IMG/VR virus record: IMGVR_UViG_3300021363_000024
Span: 1-20,797 of that record
DNA length: 20,797 bases
Source: a virus
Reading direction: 5' to 3' (one strand)
A program made the position numbers and the translations under genes. The notes beneath the pieces were generated by a model. The model saw nothing but the letters and a program-made list of their open reading frames with translations. It made no database searches and was not told the origin of the DNA. Below, in pieces: positions 8,218 through 15,908 of this stretch. The stretch's first letter is position 1. Each line of letters opens with the position of its first letter.

Positions 8218-8820
8218 ATGCTGATCGTTAAAGAGACAGCGGCAGGGACGTTCGAAGAGATTTTGCCAGGGTCTTCGTTCGTGGGCTCGGACGGGAACCT
8301 GAATGGCTGGCAGTGCGCCGAACTTTGGACCGACGCCGAACTGGATGCGATCGGTGTGCATCGCGTGCAACCGGTGGCGCCTCCGCCGGACCCCGATACG
8401 CAAATTACCGGGTATCATTTCGAGCGCTCTGCCGGCAGCATCATTCAGGTGCTCGAAATTGCCCTGGCGCTGCCGCTGACCAAGGCGCAGCTCGCGGCAT
8501 ACGCAGCAGCAAAGCGATTTTACGTCGAGGTTGGGGGCATTGTTTCCCCGACGTTCGGAGCGCTTATGACTGATCGCGACACCAGGGCGATCATCGCCCA
8601 GACAATCCAGTCGATCGACCTTGGCATTGTCCAGGCGCCGGTCAACTTCAAAACCGCGAATGGCTTTGTTCCGCTCGACCGTGCGGCCTTCGTGGGAATC
8701 GCTACGGCCATCGTTGGTCACGTCCAATCTACCTTCGACAAGGAAGGTCTCGTCGACATCCAGATCAACGACGGAACGATCACCACGAAAGCGGAGGTCG
8801 ACGCCGCGTTCACTGCCTAG
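8218..8820 (+). CDS. DUF4376-type tail fibre accessory / assembly protein
   Basis: A 200-aa protein. The C-terminal half matches the DUF4376 pattern: ALMTDRDTRAIIAQTIQ, VNFKTANGFVPLDRAAFVGIATAIVGHVQSTFDKE, and a short end DGTITTKAEVDAAF. These domains occur in tail fibre accessory proteins next to fibre tips. The N-terminal ~100 residues (MLIVKETAAGTFEEILPG..., then a Trp-rich segment and a Pro stretch) resemble the start of fibre assembly proteins. GGAG at 8204-8207 is the ribosome site, inside the preceding gene. The likely role is folding or capping of the fibre. It is followed by a strong terminator. Confidence 0.78.
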   Translation: MLIVKETAAGTFEEILPGSSFVGSDGNLNGWQCAELWTDAELDAIGVHRVQPVAPPPDPDTQITGYHFERSAGSIIQVLEIALALPLTKAQLAAYAAAKRFYVEVGGIVSPTFGALMTDRDTRAIIAQTIQSIDLGIVQAPVNFKTANGFVPLDRAAFVGIATAIVGHVQSTFDKEGLVDIQINDGTITTKAEVDAAFTA

Positions 8821-8876
8821 ACCGCATCAGGAGAAGACCATCTTCCCCTGATCATCACCAATCCAATCACCCCCAT

Positions 8877-8901
8877 GCCGCCCCTCCCGGGCGGCTTTTT
8901 T
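8877..8901 (+). terminator. Rho-independent terminator between fibre cassette and sheath
   Basis: Perfect 7-bp stem GCCGCCC / GGGCGGC with a 5-nt loop (CTCCC), then six T. The sheath's GTG start is only 16 nt downstream, leaving no room for a promoter in between, so sheath expression needs read-through, antitermination or a promoter farther upstream. Confidence 0.85.
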
Positions 8902-8916
8902 GTTTGGGAGAACTAA

Positions 8917-10368
8917 GTGACTGTTCAATATCTCCACGGCATCGAGACGATCGAACTCGACAGCCCCTCAGGCCCGGTTGAAACCGTCAAGTCGAACGTG
9001 ATCGGCCTGATCGGTACCGCGCCGAACGCCGACCCGGACATCTTCCCGCTCAACACTCCGGTGCCGGTGTTCGCCGACGCGCTCAAGGCTGGTCAGCTCA
9101 AGAGCGACGGTACGCTGCTCGATGCGGTCGATGCGATCTACAGCCAGAAGTCGGCAGTGGTCGTGGTTGTCCGTGTCGCGGAAGGCAATGCCGGACCCAA
9201 CCAGCTGCACGAAGCTTGGTCCAACGCTGTCGGTTCGCCGAGCGGCAAGACCGGCATCTGGTCGATGCTCAAGTCGCGTCCGATGCTCAAGCTGGTCCCG
9301 AAGATTTTGGTGGCTCCCGGCATGACCAGCGGCCGGCCGACCAACGGCCTCGCCAACGTCAACGTCACCGAAGACGGTGCCGGATACGTCCTGTCTACCA
9401 CGACCGTCACCATCGGAGCTGCTCCGGCCGGCGGTCGCACTGCCAAGGCCGTCCCGCAGGTTGTTGGCGGCTCGCTGACCGGCATCATCATCACCGACCC
9501 CGGTTACGGCTACGTCGCAGTCCCGACCGTCACCATCGCTGGTGCGGGCGCGGGCGCAACTGCCACCGCTATCCTCGGCGGTGTCGCCAACCCGGTTGGC
9601 ATGGCGCTTTCCTCGATCGTCGACCGCCTCCGCGCCGTCGCGTTCGTTGACGGTCCCGGCACCAACTACGAAGACGCGATCGCGTACCGAAACGACTACG
9701 GCTCCCAGCGGGTCGCTGTCATCGACCCCGGCGTTCTGAGCTGGGACATCGCGAACTCGGTCTATGTCCAGAAGCCGGCCTCGGCCTACGCTGCTGGCAT
9801 CCAGGCGCGCGTCGACGAAGAAAAGGGCTTCTGGTACTCGTTCTCAAACGAGCTGATCCAGAACATCGGCGGTCCCGCCCGTCCGGTGGACTTCATGCCG
9901 AACGATCGCGCCTGCGAAGCGAACGTCCTCAACTCGAACCAGGTCACGACCATCATCCACGATGACGGTTTCCGGTTCTGGGGTCTGCGCGGCACGGGCA
10001 CTGACCCCCTCTGGGCTCAGCTGTCGGTCCGCCGCACCGCGGACATGGTGTACGAGAGCCTGGAGCGAGCCGAGCGTCACCGCTTGGACAAGCCGTTCAG
10101 CTTCCAGCTGCTCGCCGGCATCCAGGGCGATGTCAACACTTACCTCCGACTGCTCCGCGCTCGCGGCGCTCTGATCGGTGGTCAGTGCTGGATCGACCCG
10201 ACCCTCAACACCCCGGCGACCTTCGCCAACGGTGAGCTGTCGGTCGACTTCGATCTCGAGCCCCCGGCTTGCTTGGAGCATCTGCAGTTCCGCGCCCGCC
10301 GCAACCCGACCTACTACAACGACTTCGTCGAGGAGTTCACCCGGCGGCTCACCTCCGGCAACGGCTAA
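8917..10368 (+). CDS. FI: Contractile tail sheath protein, with inserted repeat domain
   Basis: Starts at GTG 8917 after a GGGAG ribosome site; 483 aa. Sheath features: N-terminal HGIETIELDSPSGPVETVKSNVIGLIGTAP, then LRAVAFVDGPGTNYEDAIAYRNDYGSQRVAVIDPGV, then PVDFMPND, GFRFWGLRGTGTDP and SVRRTADMVYESLERA, all typical of P2 FI-like sheaths. Residues ~146-225 are not usual sheath: two beta repeats, GAGYVLSTTTVTIG and PGYGYVAVPTVTIAGAGAGATATA, of a kind seen in adhesins, inserted after the LVAPGMTSG strand. They probably sit on the outer surface of the sheath. The sheath contracts around the tube to drive injection. Confidence 0.92.
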   Translation: MTVQYLHGIETIELDSPSGPVETVKSNVIGLIGTAPNADPDIFPLNTPVPVFADALKAGQLKSDGTLLDAVDAIYSQKSAVVVVVRVAEGNAGPNQLHEAWSNAVGSPSGKTGIWSMLKSRPMLKLVPKILVAPGMTSGRPTNGLANVNVTEDGAGYVLSTTTVTIGAAPAGGRTAKAVPQVVGGSLTGIIITDPGYGYVAVPTVTIAGAGAGATATAILGGVANPVGMALSSIVDRLRAVAFVDGPGTNYEDAIAYRNDYGSQRVAVIDPGVLSWDIANSVYVQKPASAYAAGIQARVDEEKGFWYSFSNELIQNIGGPARPVDFMPNDRACEANVLNSNQVTTIIHDDGFRFWGLRGTGTDPLWAQLSVRRTADMVYESLERAERHRLDKPFSFQLLAGIQGDVNTYLRLLRARGALIGGQCWIDPTLNTPATFANGELSVDFDLEPPACLEHLQFRARRNPTYYNDFVEEFTRRLTSGNG

Positions 10369-10469
10369 TCCCCGCCTTCGACCTCGAACGACCACCCACC
10401 CCATAAGCTAGTCACGAGCCGTCCGGTCCCACGCGGGCCGGGCGCGCTCTGGCTTGGCCGGAGAGATCT

Positions 10470-10766
10470 ATGAGCAACCTTCGCGACTCCAACATTTTCC
10501 AGGACTTCACCGTCTGGATCCGAGACATCGGCAAGATCGGTGAATGCCCCAACTTCCAGCCGCCCGAAATCAACATTCACACGGAAGAGTTCCGTGGCGG
10601 CGGTATGGACGGCACCGTCGAAATTCCGATGGGCGTCGAAAAGATCGAATTCGATTTCTCGCTCCACACCTGGGATGAGCAAGTCTGGCAGAACCTCGGC
10701 TACGGCCCCGGTTCGATCGACGTGCCCATCTGGTTCCGTGGGACTGCCCTCGAGCTGAGGTTATGA
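10470..10766 (+). pseudogene. FII: Tail tube protein, C-terminally truncated at a junction
   Basis: Starts at ATG 10470 after GGAGAGA. The first ~92 residues are a P2 FII-like tube: NIFQDFTVWIRDIGKIGECPNF, then EEFRGGGMDGTVEIPMGVEKIEFDFSLHTWD and LGYGPGSIDVPIWFRG. The family is about 165-175 residues, so roughly the last 75 are missing. After FRG (10731-10742) the frame reads TALELRL and stops. From 10739 on, another frame encodes helicase sequence. The truncated product would lack the strands that close the tube ring, so it is most likely non-functional. The N-terminal part looks undamaged, with normal codon use, so the break seems recent. Confidence 0.88.
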
Positions 10767-12121
10767 TGTCGTTCCGAGCGGCATCCGATTCAACCTATAT
10801 CGCCCAATTGGTCGGCCGAATGGTTCGTTCTCCATTGGCTCGCCGCATAATCGATGATGAGGTGTTGAATACGGTTGCGTTGTATTTGCCCCACTATGAT
10901 ACGAAGGGATTGGAGAGGATCGTTTCTAGGCTTTCCAAGCCCGATGAAGGAATGCCTCCGGTTGACGTTGAACTTAGTGAAGATGTCATCGAACTTAATA
11001 AGTCTGCGAACAGCGACGGCGCGTTCCAAGCGCTTGGTATGATTCCCTCCTATGTGGTGCCTCGAAAAAGAAAGGCGAGCCAAGTCCGGCGACTGATGAA
11101 ATTTGCTCGCCTCTTAACCAACGACGATTTAGATGGAAATGCTCTGTCGTCGGCAAAGTCAAAATTACTAGCCGTACTCAACAAGGAGTACGCTAGAAGC
11201 AAGAACGATACTCGCTTCAACGAGATTGTCGAAGGGAAGCGTCTAATTGAAATTGAAGCGGTAAATTGGGATGTTGGCTCGGACACAACGAGCGATGGAG
11301 AAACGATCAAGGTTGATATCGCGTCGGAAAATGTAGAAGATTTATTCGAGGCTTCCGGGCGGAAGCTTAACGAAGGTCTACATAAAGCATGGTGGCGTGC
11401 GCGCGTGTCGCGTTTTCCTGATGACCGTGAGAAGGCGAAACTAGAATTGTTTGCGCTTTGTGCCGATCCAGACGTAATGAGAAAAATCGAGAAAGAAGCC
11501 CAAGACACAGTCCAGAGCTGGCTTCAGAAATTTCGAACCGCTATCGCCAAACTGGATGAGAAAAGTAGAGCCGCTTACGACGAAATAAGAAATCTAGCGG
11601 CTAGCCCGGAACTGAGTCCGTTAGTGTTTCCTGCCACACTCCAAGGACACAGCGCCGACAAGACCTGGAAAAAGCATTTATACGTTAACGAAGCGAAAGT
11701 ATTCCCAGCGGAGTTCAACGAGCCAGAGAGGGAAATACTGACGCGGGAATTGGCTGCGAAAGATGTGGTTGCTTGGTTGCGAAACATTGACCGCAGACCT
11801 TGGGCGCTCTGCGTTCCATACGAGGTCGATGGAGAAATTCGCTCTATGTATCCCGACTTTTTAATCGTGAGGTCCGAGGGAGAGGGTCTCGTGGTGGACG
11901 TAATTGACCCACACACAATCAGCCTGGCAGACGCGCCCGCGAAAGCCGCCGGTCTCGCAAAGTTCGCATCTCAACACGCAGATAAATTCGGTAGGATCGA
12001 ACTTATTATGCTTGATGGAAACACTTCGAAGCGACTTGAGCTCACTGACGAGACGGTCAGGAACAAGGTCCGAGGCATCACGCTACCGAACCAGCTTCGC
12101 CAGCTTTTCGAAGCTTCCTAG
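10739..12121 (+). pseudogene. 3' fragment of an SF2 (DEAD/DEAH) helicase, restriction/defence type
   Basis: The first in-frame ATG is at 10763, but homology starts earlier: from 10739 the frame reads WDCPRAEVMMSFRAASDS, the motif V region of this helicase type (GWDCP-x-AEV-MM), then IAQLVGRMVRSPLARR, which holds motif VI (Q-x-x-G-R-x-x-R). The remaining ~400 residues are the family's C-terminal part, including a helical middle and, near the end, YPDFLIVRSEGEG-LVVDVIDPH, which could be a degenerate PD-(D/E)xK nuclease core. Motifs I-IV (ATP site and DEAx) are absent, so the gene is broken. Its base composition is markedly more AT-rich than the tail genes. If expressed from 10763 it would make a 452-aa protein without ATPase. 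Confidence 0.82.
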
Positions 12122-12248
12122 GGTAGAAGCTAAAAACCTAAGTGCCTGTTAAAGCACAACAACGCCACGGTTTTTGGCGGGCCCTGACCGACGATGATGA
12201 GCACCAAGTCTACCCTACAGCACTCTAATCGAACCGAACGTCCATAAC

Positions 12249-13391
12249 TCAACGGCAAAGGCTTCTTACCTTGGCCGTGATGCCCACGAAACGACGGCGC
12301 CACTCGTCGTCTTCTCCAGCATCTCCAAGGAATTTGGAAATCGGGCCGTTATTAGCCCCGCTTGCATGGGGCATTCCGGCGAGAATCCTATTGTTGGAAA
12401 TGGCCATTTTCGGACCAATGCGCGTTAGCACCTCCGAGACCATGTCTCCCATGGGGACGATCACTGCATCCGGGAACAGTGAGAACTCTTCCTCGAGCCA
12501 GTTCCTCGACCGATCGAACAAGAATGGCACGCCATTCATGTCAGGCGACCGGCTATAGTTCTCGCCATCGACGAAAGTCGGGTACCTGATCGCGGAGGTG
12601 AAATGGGCGCGATGGCTATCGACCTCCCAGAGGCTTGCCGTCGAGGCTATGCCTAGCAGTACATTCAGGCCCACGGCATCCATCAGCTTCACGAGGTTGG
12701 TCCTCATGGTCCCTGCAAAGCTCGCATGGACTTTCGCGCGCGCGAGGACCTCTGCTTCCGATAGACCAAACATCATCGCCCTGCGGGCCTCCTCGATGGC
12801 CTCGCGCATCTGTTGCTTTCCTGGCGTGATGCCAACGATGACGATATCCGCCCCGATACTCACGTGGTCGAATGGAGCGTAGGCAATGTCGAGACGCTTT
12901 GACTTGTGTACGTGGGTTCCCATAAGGAGCCTACGGGGATTGTCTATTTCGGCGGCGACCTCCGCCTGTGACATGGATGCGACAATCTGCAGGTATTCAG
13001 TCACTGTGCCAGCGACTGGTTCGGCCTCCGGCGCTACGCGAACAAACTGTACGGGCTTCCTTTCCACCATTCGGGCCAGAGGCCGTGCGGCGACAATCTT
13101 GGCGTGCGGAACGACACAGGGGGCGGGTTCGGCCTGCGGCGGATCGGCATCAATGATGCCTTTGGAAATCAGACGCCGGTCTCTAGTACCGCGGATAGAC
13201 ATCCAAACCGGCCAGCCTTTGCGGAGATATTCCTTCAGTTCCTCAATACTTGCAGCGACAACCCTGTTCGCGATGTGGTGTCGCTTTTTGCCGAGGTCGG
13301 GATCGGCTGCGCCATAGGCGTCGTCTTCGAAGACGTGAGGAACAAGGACTTCGCCAGTCTCAGGATTGATGCGGTACACGAGAACTCCCAA
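12249..13391 (-). CDS. Uracil-DNA-glycosylase-superfamily-like protein (start uncertain)
   Basis: The frame runs back through tRNA-Ser, so the true start is downstream of 13434. No ATG is available near there; TTG at 13391 (380 aa) and GTG at 13379 are candidates and neither has a clear ribosome site. An N-terminal domain (VYRINPETGEVLVPHVF ... LKEYLRKGWPVWMSI) is not recognised. After a Pro/Ala-rich linker, the C-terminal half has ADIVIVGITPGKQQ near residue 187, like the G-x-x-PG motif of UDG-fold proteins, followed by DAVIVPMGDMVSEVL, as in their second substrate-pocket strand. The fold call is tentative; catalytic activity is not shown. The gene converges on the helicase fragment. Its 5' end may have been cut at the tRNA. 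Confidence 0.6.
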   Translation of the reverse strand: MGVLVYRINPETGEVLVPHVFEDDAYGAADPDLGKKRHHIANRVVAASIEELKEYLRKGWPVWMSIRGTRDRRLISKGIIDADPPQAEPAPCVVPHAKIVAARPLARMVERKPVQFVRVAPEAEPVAGTVTEYLQIVASMSQAEVAAEIDNPRRLLMGTHVHKSKRLDIAYAPFDHVSIGADIVIVGITPGKQQMREAIEEARRAMMFGLSEAEVLARAKVHASFAGTMRTNLVKLMDAVGLNVLLGIASTASLWEVDSHRAHFTSAIRYPTFVDGENYSRSPDMNGVPFLFDRSRNWLEEEFSLFPDAVIVPMGDMVSEVLTRIGPKMAISNNRILAGMPHASGANNGPISKFLGDAGEDDEWRRRFVGITAKVRSLCR

Positions 13392-13433
13392 TGCCGAGGC
13401 AATCGGCTGCCATGTAGCGAGGAATTGGCATTC

Positions 13434-13523
13434 TGGCGGAGAGGGAGGGATTCGAACCCCCGATAGGCTTGCACCTATGCCGCATTTCGAGTGCGGTGCA
13501 TTCGACCACTCTGCCACCTCTCC
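13434..13523 (-). tRNA. tRNA-Ser (anticodon CGA)
   Basis: A complete cloverleaf on the minus strand, 90 nt with encoded CCA (13434-13436). Acceptor stem GGAGAGG / CCTCTCC, discriminator G, anticodon loop CTCGAAA flanked by CCGCA/TGCGG, a long class II variable arm, and a TTCGAAT T-loop within GGGGG/CCCTC. Reads UCG codons. The translated gene gives the familiar AEWSNAPHSK...VRIPPSPP artefact. Confidence 0.96.
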
Positions 13524-13566
13524 AGTCACCATAACGGGTGGTTTCCCAGCCCTCGGTCTCGGCCGA

Positions 13567-13595
13567 GTTCTAGGCGAGGATGGTGGAACAGACAA
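13567..13595 (-). promoter_or_regulatory. Possible promoter of tRNA-Ser
   Basis: On the minus strand TTGTCT (13595-13590), 17 nt, TAGAAC (13572-13567); about 43 nt upstream of the tRNA 5' end. The 13524-13764 interval otherwise shows no gene. Confidence 0.35.
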
Positions 13596-13764
13596 GGCGT
13601 GGCAGCATGAAAGTTTACCTTGTCACGCACGACCCTACGGCGTGAAAAACGGCCGTGTAGGCGTAGCGACCGGTTTGGTGAACTGACCTCGTGGCCTTGC
13701 GGGCCATCTGGCGGACACCCAATGTCGCAGAAGACGCAGCCGCAGCTGCGCGTCACCTTGATCT

Positions 13765-14073
13765 TCACTTCTTCTCTTCCAACCACTTCGGGTTCCAGTT
13801 GGCTGCCTCGTCGATCAGCTTCGGCTGCAGCACGTCGGCCTTCGTCTCAGCGGTGACCGCCTGAACCAGCAGGGCATCGGGCAGGATCGACAGACACGGA
13901 TGCTTCTTGTCCGGTCGCTCGCATCCCTCGGACGTCAGCTTCTCGCGGACGATGGACATCTGTCGGGTGGGTCCGAAGCGCTCGACGAGACGGGCGGTGT
14001 TCAGCCGACCCTCCCGATCGCACTTGGCGCATTTGACCCTCACGAAGGGCAGGGGCCAACGTTCAAGCTGCAT
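13765..14073 (-). CDS. Small zinc-ribbon-like phage protein
   Basis: A 102-aa protein whose ATG (14073) overlaps the end of the dCMP deaminase frame by 11 nt, so it is the last gene of the minus-strand operon. It begins MQLERWPLPFVRVKCAKCDREGRLNTARLVERFG: a C-x2-C pair, then a G-R/Y strand and a helix. A second pair appears as C-x8-C in GCERPDKKHPC. The four cysteines are likely to bind zinc, and similar short proteins are common in alphaproteobacterial prophages. The C-terminus (NWNPKWLEEKK) is basic. DNA or protein binding is possible; the function is unknown. Confidence 0.72.
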   Translation of the reverse strand: MQLERWPLPFVRVKCAKCDREGRLNTARLVERFGPTRQMSIVREKLTSEGCERPDKKHPCLSILPDALLVQAVTAETKADVLQPKLIDEAANWNPKWLEEKK

Positions 14074-14509
14074 CCTGTTTCTCCATGTCGATCAGCTCCC
14101 AGGCAACGCCGGCCTCGTCGTACATCTCCTGGGACAGCTTCAGAGAGTCGGCCCAGCGTTCCAGATCGAAGATCGGAGACACGATGCGCTTGATGCCGGC
14201 CTGAATGACGAGCTTCGCGCAGTTCGAGCACGAGAAGAATGTCGTGTAGATCGTGTAGCCGTGCAGCGGCTCGCGAGCCGTCAAGATGGCGTTGACCTCG
14301 GCGTGCGTCACGAGGGAATACTTGGTCAGACGGTCGTTGAGCCGTTCTTCCGTGTCGGCGATGCCCCGAGGGAAACCATTGAAACCCACCGATGCGACTG
14401 TGCGATCCGGGCGCACGATCACGGCCCCGACTTTCGTCGAGGGGTCCTTCGACCAGCTCGCGACTGTTTGTGCGAGGTTGAGAAATCTTAAATCTCACTT
14501 CACGTTCAC
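14063..14509 (-). pseudogene. dCMP deaminase with an in-frame TGA at codon 5
   Basis: From GTG 14509, which overlaps the upstream stop as GTGA, the frame reads MNVK-stop-DLRFLNLAQTVASW..., then SKDPSTKVGAV. Codon 5 is TGA (14497-14495), where family members have a conserved Trp (K-W-D-x-RFL). The rest is intact and typical: NGFPRG, HAEVNAI (zinc His 69 and catalytic Glu 71), and CSNCAK (zinc Cys 94 and 97), 148 codons in all. The enzyme turns dCMP into dUMP to feed dTTP synthesis. The only clear restart is GTG 14422 (119 aa), which would drop the first helix and KVGA strand and probably fail. Either a recent nonsense mutation, a sequencing error, or read-through. Confidence 0.88.
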
Positions 14510-15021
14510 TGTCGGTCCTTCGGAAAGTTGAGAGATGCAAACTCGCCATAATTCGCGAGCGCTGCTACGTCGTATGCGCGAGCTGCGTCTTCGGCGCTGT
14601 CGAAGCGACCGAGAGCTTTCCTCTTGCCGTTCAGTCCGATGCCCGCCTGGAATGTTCTGCGGTTCTTATCGTACGATACGCCCTTGAACCCGGTGGTGTT
14701 GTTTTTCCGGAGACTTTGGTTCCTATTGTTCTGGGCGACAGTCGCTGATCTGAGATTGCTGCGTCGATTGTCAGATCTATCGCGACTGCGATGATCACCC
14801 TGCGTTTCTCGACCATTGATGCCGAGGACGCGCCGGTGCAGCAGTTCACGATCACCATCTATGCGGATGTAGATGTACCCATCGTCCCGCATCACGATAG
14901 ATGTGGCGGAGAGTACGACGCCAATGTCGTCCTGGGAGATCAGGAACGGCAGATTAAACTGATCATGCATCGCCACTCCACGATCCAACAGATCACTGGG
15001 GAGGAGACCGAGGTCGACCAT
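14506..15021 (-). CDS. HNH endonuclease with AP2 DNA-binding domain
   Basis: ATG 15021 overlaps the upstream stop (TGATG); GTG 15024 is an alternative. 171 aa. Residues ~60-105 form the HNH nuclease core: ELLHRRVLG, then QGDHRSRDRSDNRRSNLRSATVAQNNRNQ (family: LHR...DH-x-n...DNR-x-NLR-x-AT-x-x-QN-x-N). Residues ~108-168 form an AP2 domain: TGFKGVSYDKNRRTFQAGI, GKRKALGRFDSAEDAARAYD and FASLNF. The pair occurs in phage homing-type nucleases, where AP2 gives DNA contact and HNH cuts. It sits in the operon between the AT-hook-like protein and dCMP deaminase, so it may be a free-standing homing endonuclease that has settled there. Confidence 0.9.
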   Translation of the reverse strand: MVDLGLLPSDLLDRGVAMHDQFNLPFLISQDDIGVVLSATSIVMRDDGYIYIRIDGDRELLHRRVLGINGRETQGDHRSRDRSDNRRSNLRSATVAQNNRNQSLRKNNTTGFKGVSYDKNRRTFQAGIGLNGKRKALGRFDSAEDAARAYDVAALANYGEFASLNFPKDRQ

Positions 15022-15758
15022 CACTTAGCCTCCTGGCCGGTCATGTGGTTGAAGCCATCGGAGCCGGTGAAGGGCGGGCGCACGGTGACCTTGCCTGCCG
15101 CGGAGAACTGCTCGATCTGGTCGAGAGTGTCCTTTGTCAGGACGGCCTTGCCGCCACCGAGCCGGTAGCGCTGCACGGCGCGAGCGCGCACCTGGGTCTT
15201 GATCGGCAGAGTCTCCATCAGCTGCTCGACTTCCGTCTGGCCGACCGGCAGGATCGGGAGAACCGGCTTGACGACGACCGCTTTGCTGACGACGGGCTTG
15301 ACGACGACCGCAATGTCCTTCGGTTTCGGCAGAAGGACGCCGCGCGCAGCTGCTGCCTGCTCGATCGAGAGGCCGAGACGCAGTTCTTCAGTGGTGCGGC
15401 GGAAGCGGGGTGCCTTGGCGGCGACAGGCTTCACCTTGGCGGCGAGGGGCGGGCGACCGAGCTTCTTCGGCTGCTGCATCGACAGTTCAACTGCCCGCAG
15501 CTCGATGCACTGCTCCTTGGTCAGGCCGCGCTGGATCTCTTTGCGGTTTCGCTTGAAGAAGCCCGGTCGCTTCGCGCGGGTCTGCTTTGCGATCGGCGCG
15601 GTCGAAGTTCCTATGTCAGTTGAGTGGCAATCAACTGGAGTTGGTAATAGGTCAGGTATGCTGACCGTTTTTTCAGCAGCTGCTTGTCGGGAAGATCCGG
15701 TGAATGCAGCAATTACGCGTGTCGCGATTGATAAAAACAAGAACGCCTCCGTTTGCAT
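15021..15758 (-). CDS. Basic, repeat-containing AT-hook-like protein
   Basis: Not a recognised family. 245 aa from ATG 15758, the only Met before residue ~94. Two related segments, KRPGFFKRNRKEIQRGLTKEQCIELR and APRFRRTTEELRLGLSIEQAAAARG, form a tandem motif (basic strand, E-E/I helix, GL-T/S-x-EQ). Between them KKLGRPPLAAK resembles an AT-hook. Pro/Val/Lys-rich linkers follow (VVVKPVVSKAVVVKPV). The N-terminal ~25 residues are hydrophobic and less convincing. The predicted promoter would start transcription about 3 nt before this ATG, so the message would be nearly leaderless. First gene of the operon; a DNA-binding role is inference. Confidence 0.65.
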   Translation of the reverse strand: MQTEAFLFLSIATRVIAAFTGSSRQAAAEKTVSIPDLLPTPVDCHSTDIGTSTAPIAKQTRAKRPGFFKRNRKEIQRGLTKEQCIELRAVELSMQQPKKLGRPPLAAKVKPVAAKAPRFRRTTEELRLGLSIEQAAAARGVLLPKPKDIAVVVKPVVSKAVVVKPVLPILPVGQTEVEQLMETLPIKTQVRARAVQRYRLGGGKAVLTKDTLDQIEQFSAAGKVTVRPPFTGSDGFNHMTGQEAK

Positions 15759-15783
15759 TTACCGTTTGCATTAGAGCAAACGG
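15749..15783. promoter_or_regulatory. Operator-like TGCAAACG repeats, minus-operon side
   Basis: On the minus strand ATGCAAACGG occurs at 15771-15762 and again at 15758-15749, 13 nt apart. On the plus strand GCAAACGG lies at 15776-15783, so GTTTGC/GCAAAC forms an inverted repeat with a 6-nt spacer. The repeats cover the -10 box and the presumed start codon. Confidence 0.55.
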
Positions 15784-15796
15784 CGAGGCGGGTCAA
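15768..15796 (-). promoter_or_regulatory. Promoter of the minus-strand early operon
   Basis: TTGACC (15796-15791), 17-nt spacer, TAATGC (15773-15768). The -10 is the first half of the repeat TAATGCAAACGG, so a repressor bound there would block it. Predicted start near 15761. Confidence 0.65.
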
Positions 15797-15873
15797 GTTT
15801 TAGGGGAACTGCTATGACACTAATTATCCAGCAAGATTTCGGGGTTTTTCTTCGTTATGCCACATGCCAGCGC

Positions 15874-15908
15874 TTGCGCGCTGATGCAAATAACATTAAT
15901 GCAAACGT
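15874..15908 (+). promoter_or_regulatory. Divergent promoter with overlapping TGCAAA(CG) sites
   Basis: TTGCGC (15874-15879), 17-nt spacer, TAATGC (15897-15902). TGCAAA lies in the spacer (15885-15890) and TGCAAACG overlaps the -10 (15900-15907), the same TAATGCAAACG arrangement as on the opposite promoter. It would drive the gene at 15951. Confidence 0.5.

Noticed and set aside
10410-10450. GC-rich hairpin between sheath and tube genes
   Set aside because: The stem is interrupted and no T run follows, so it is not supported as a terminator.
13434-13595. N-terminal part of a long minus-strand frame (AEWSNAPHSK...VRIPPSPP)
   Set aside because: It is a translation of the tRNA-Ser gene and its upstream sequence, not protein.
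13645-13662. Third copy of CCGTGTAGGC as an integrase arm site
   Set aside because: A single 10-mer match almost 5 kb away, with no spacing pattern, can be chance.
14495-14497. Recoding of TGA as Trp
   Set aside because: Several other genes in the window end in TGA followed by hairpins or overlapping starts, so TGA is a normal stop here.
15045-15774. Plus-strand open frames of 191-192 aa
   Set aside because: They are antisense to the AT-hook-like gene, whose tandem motif and operon overlap favour the minus strand.
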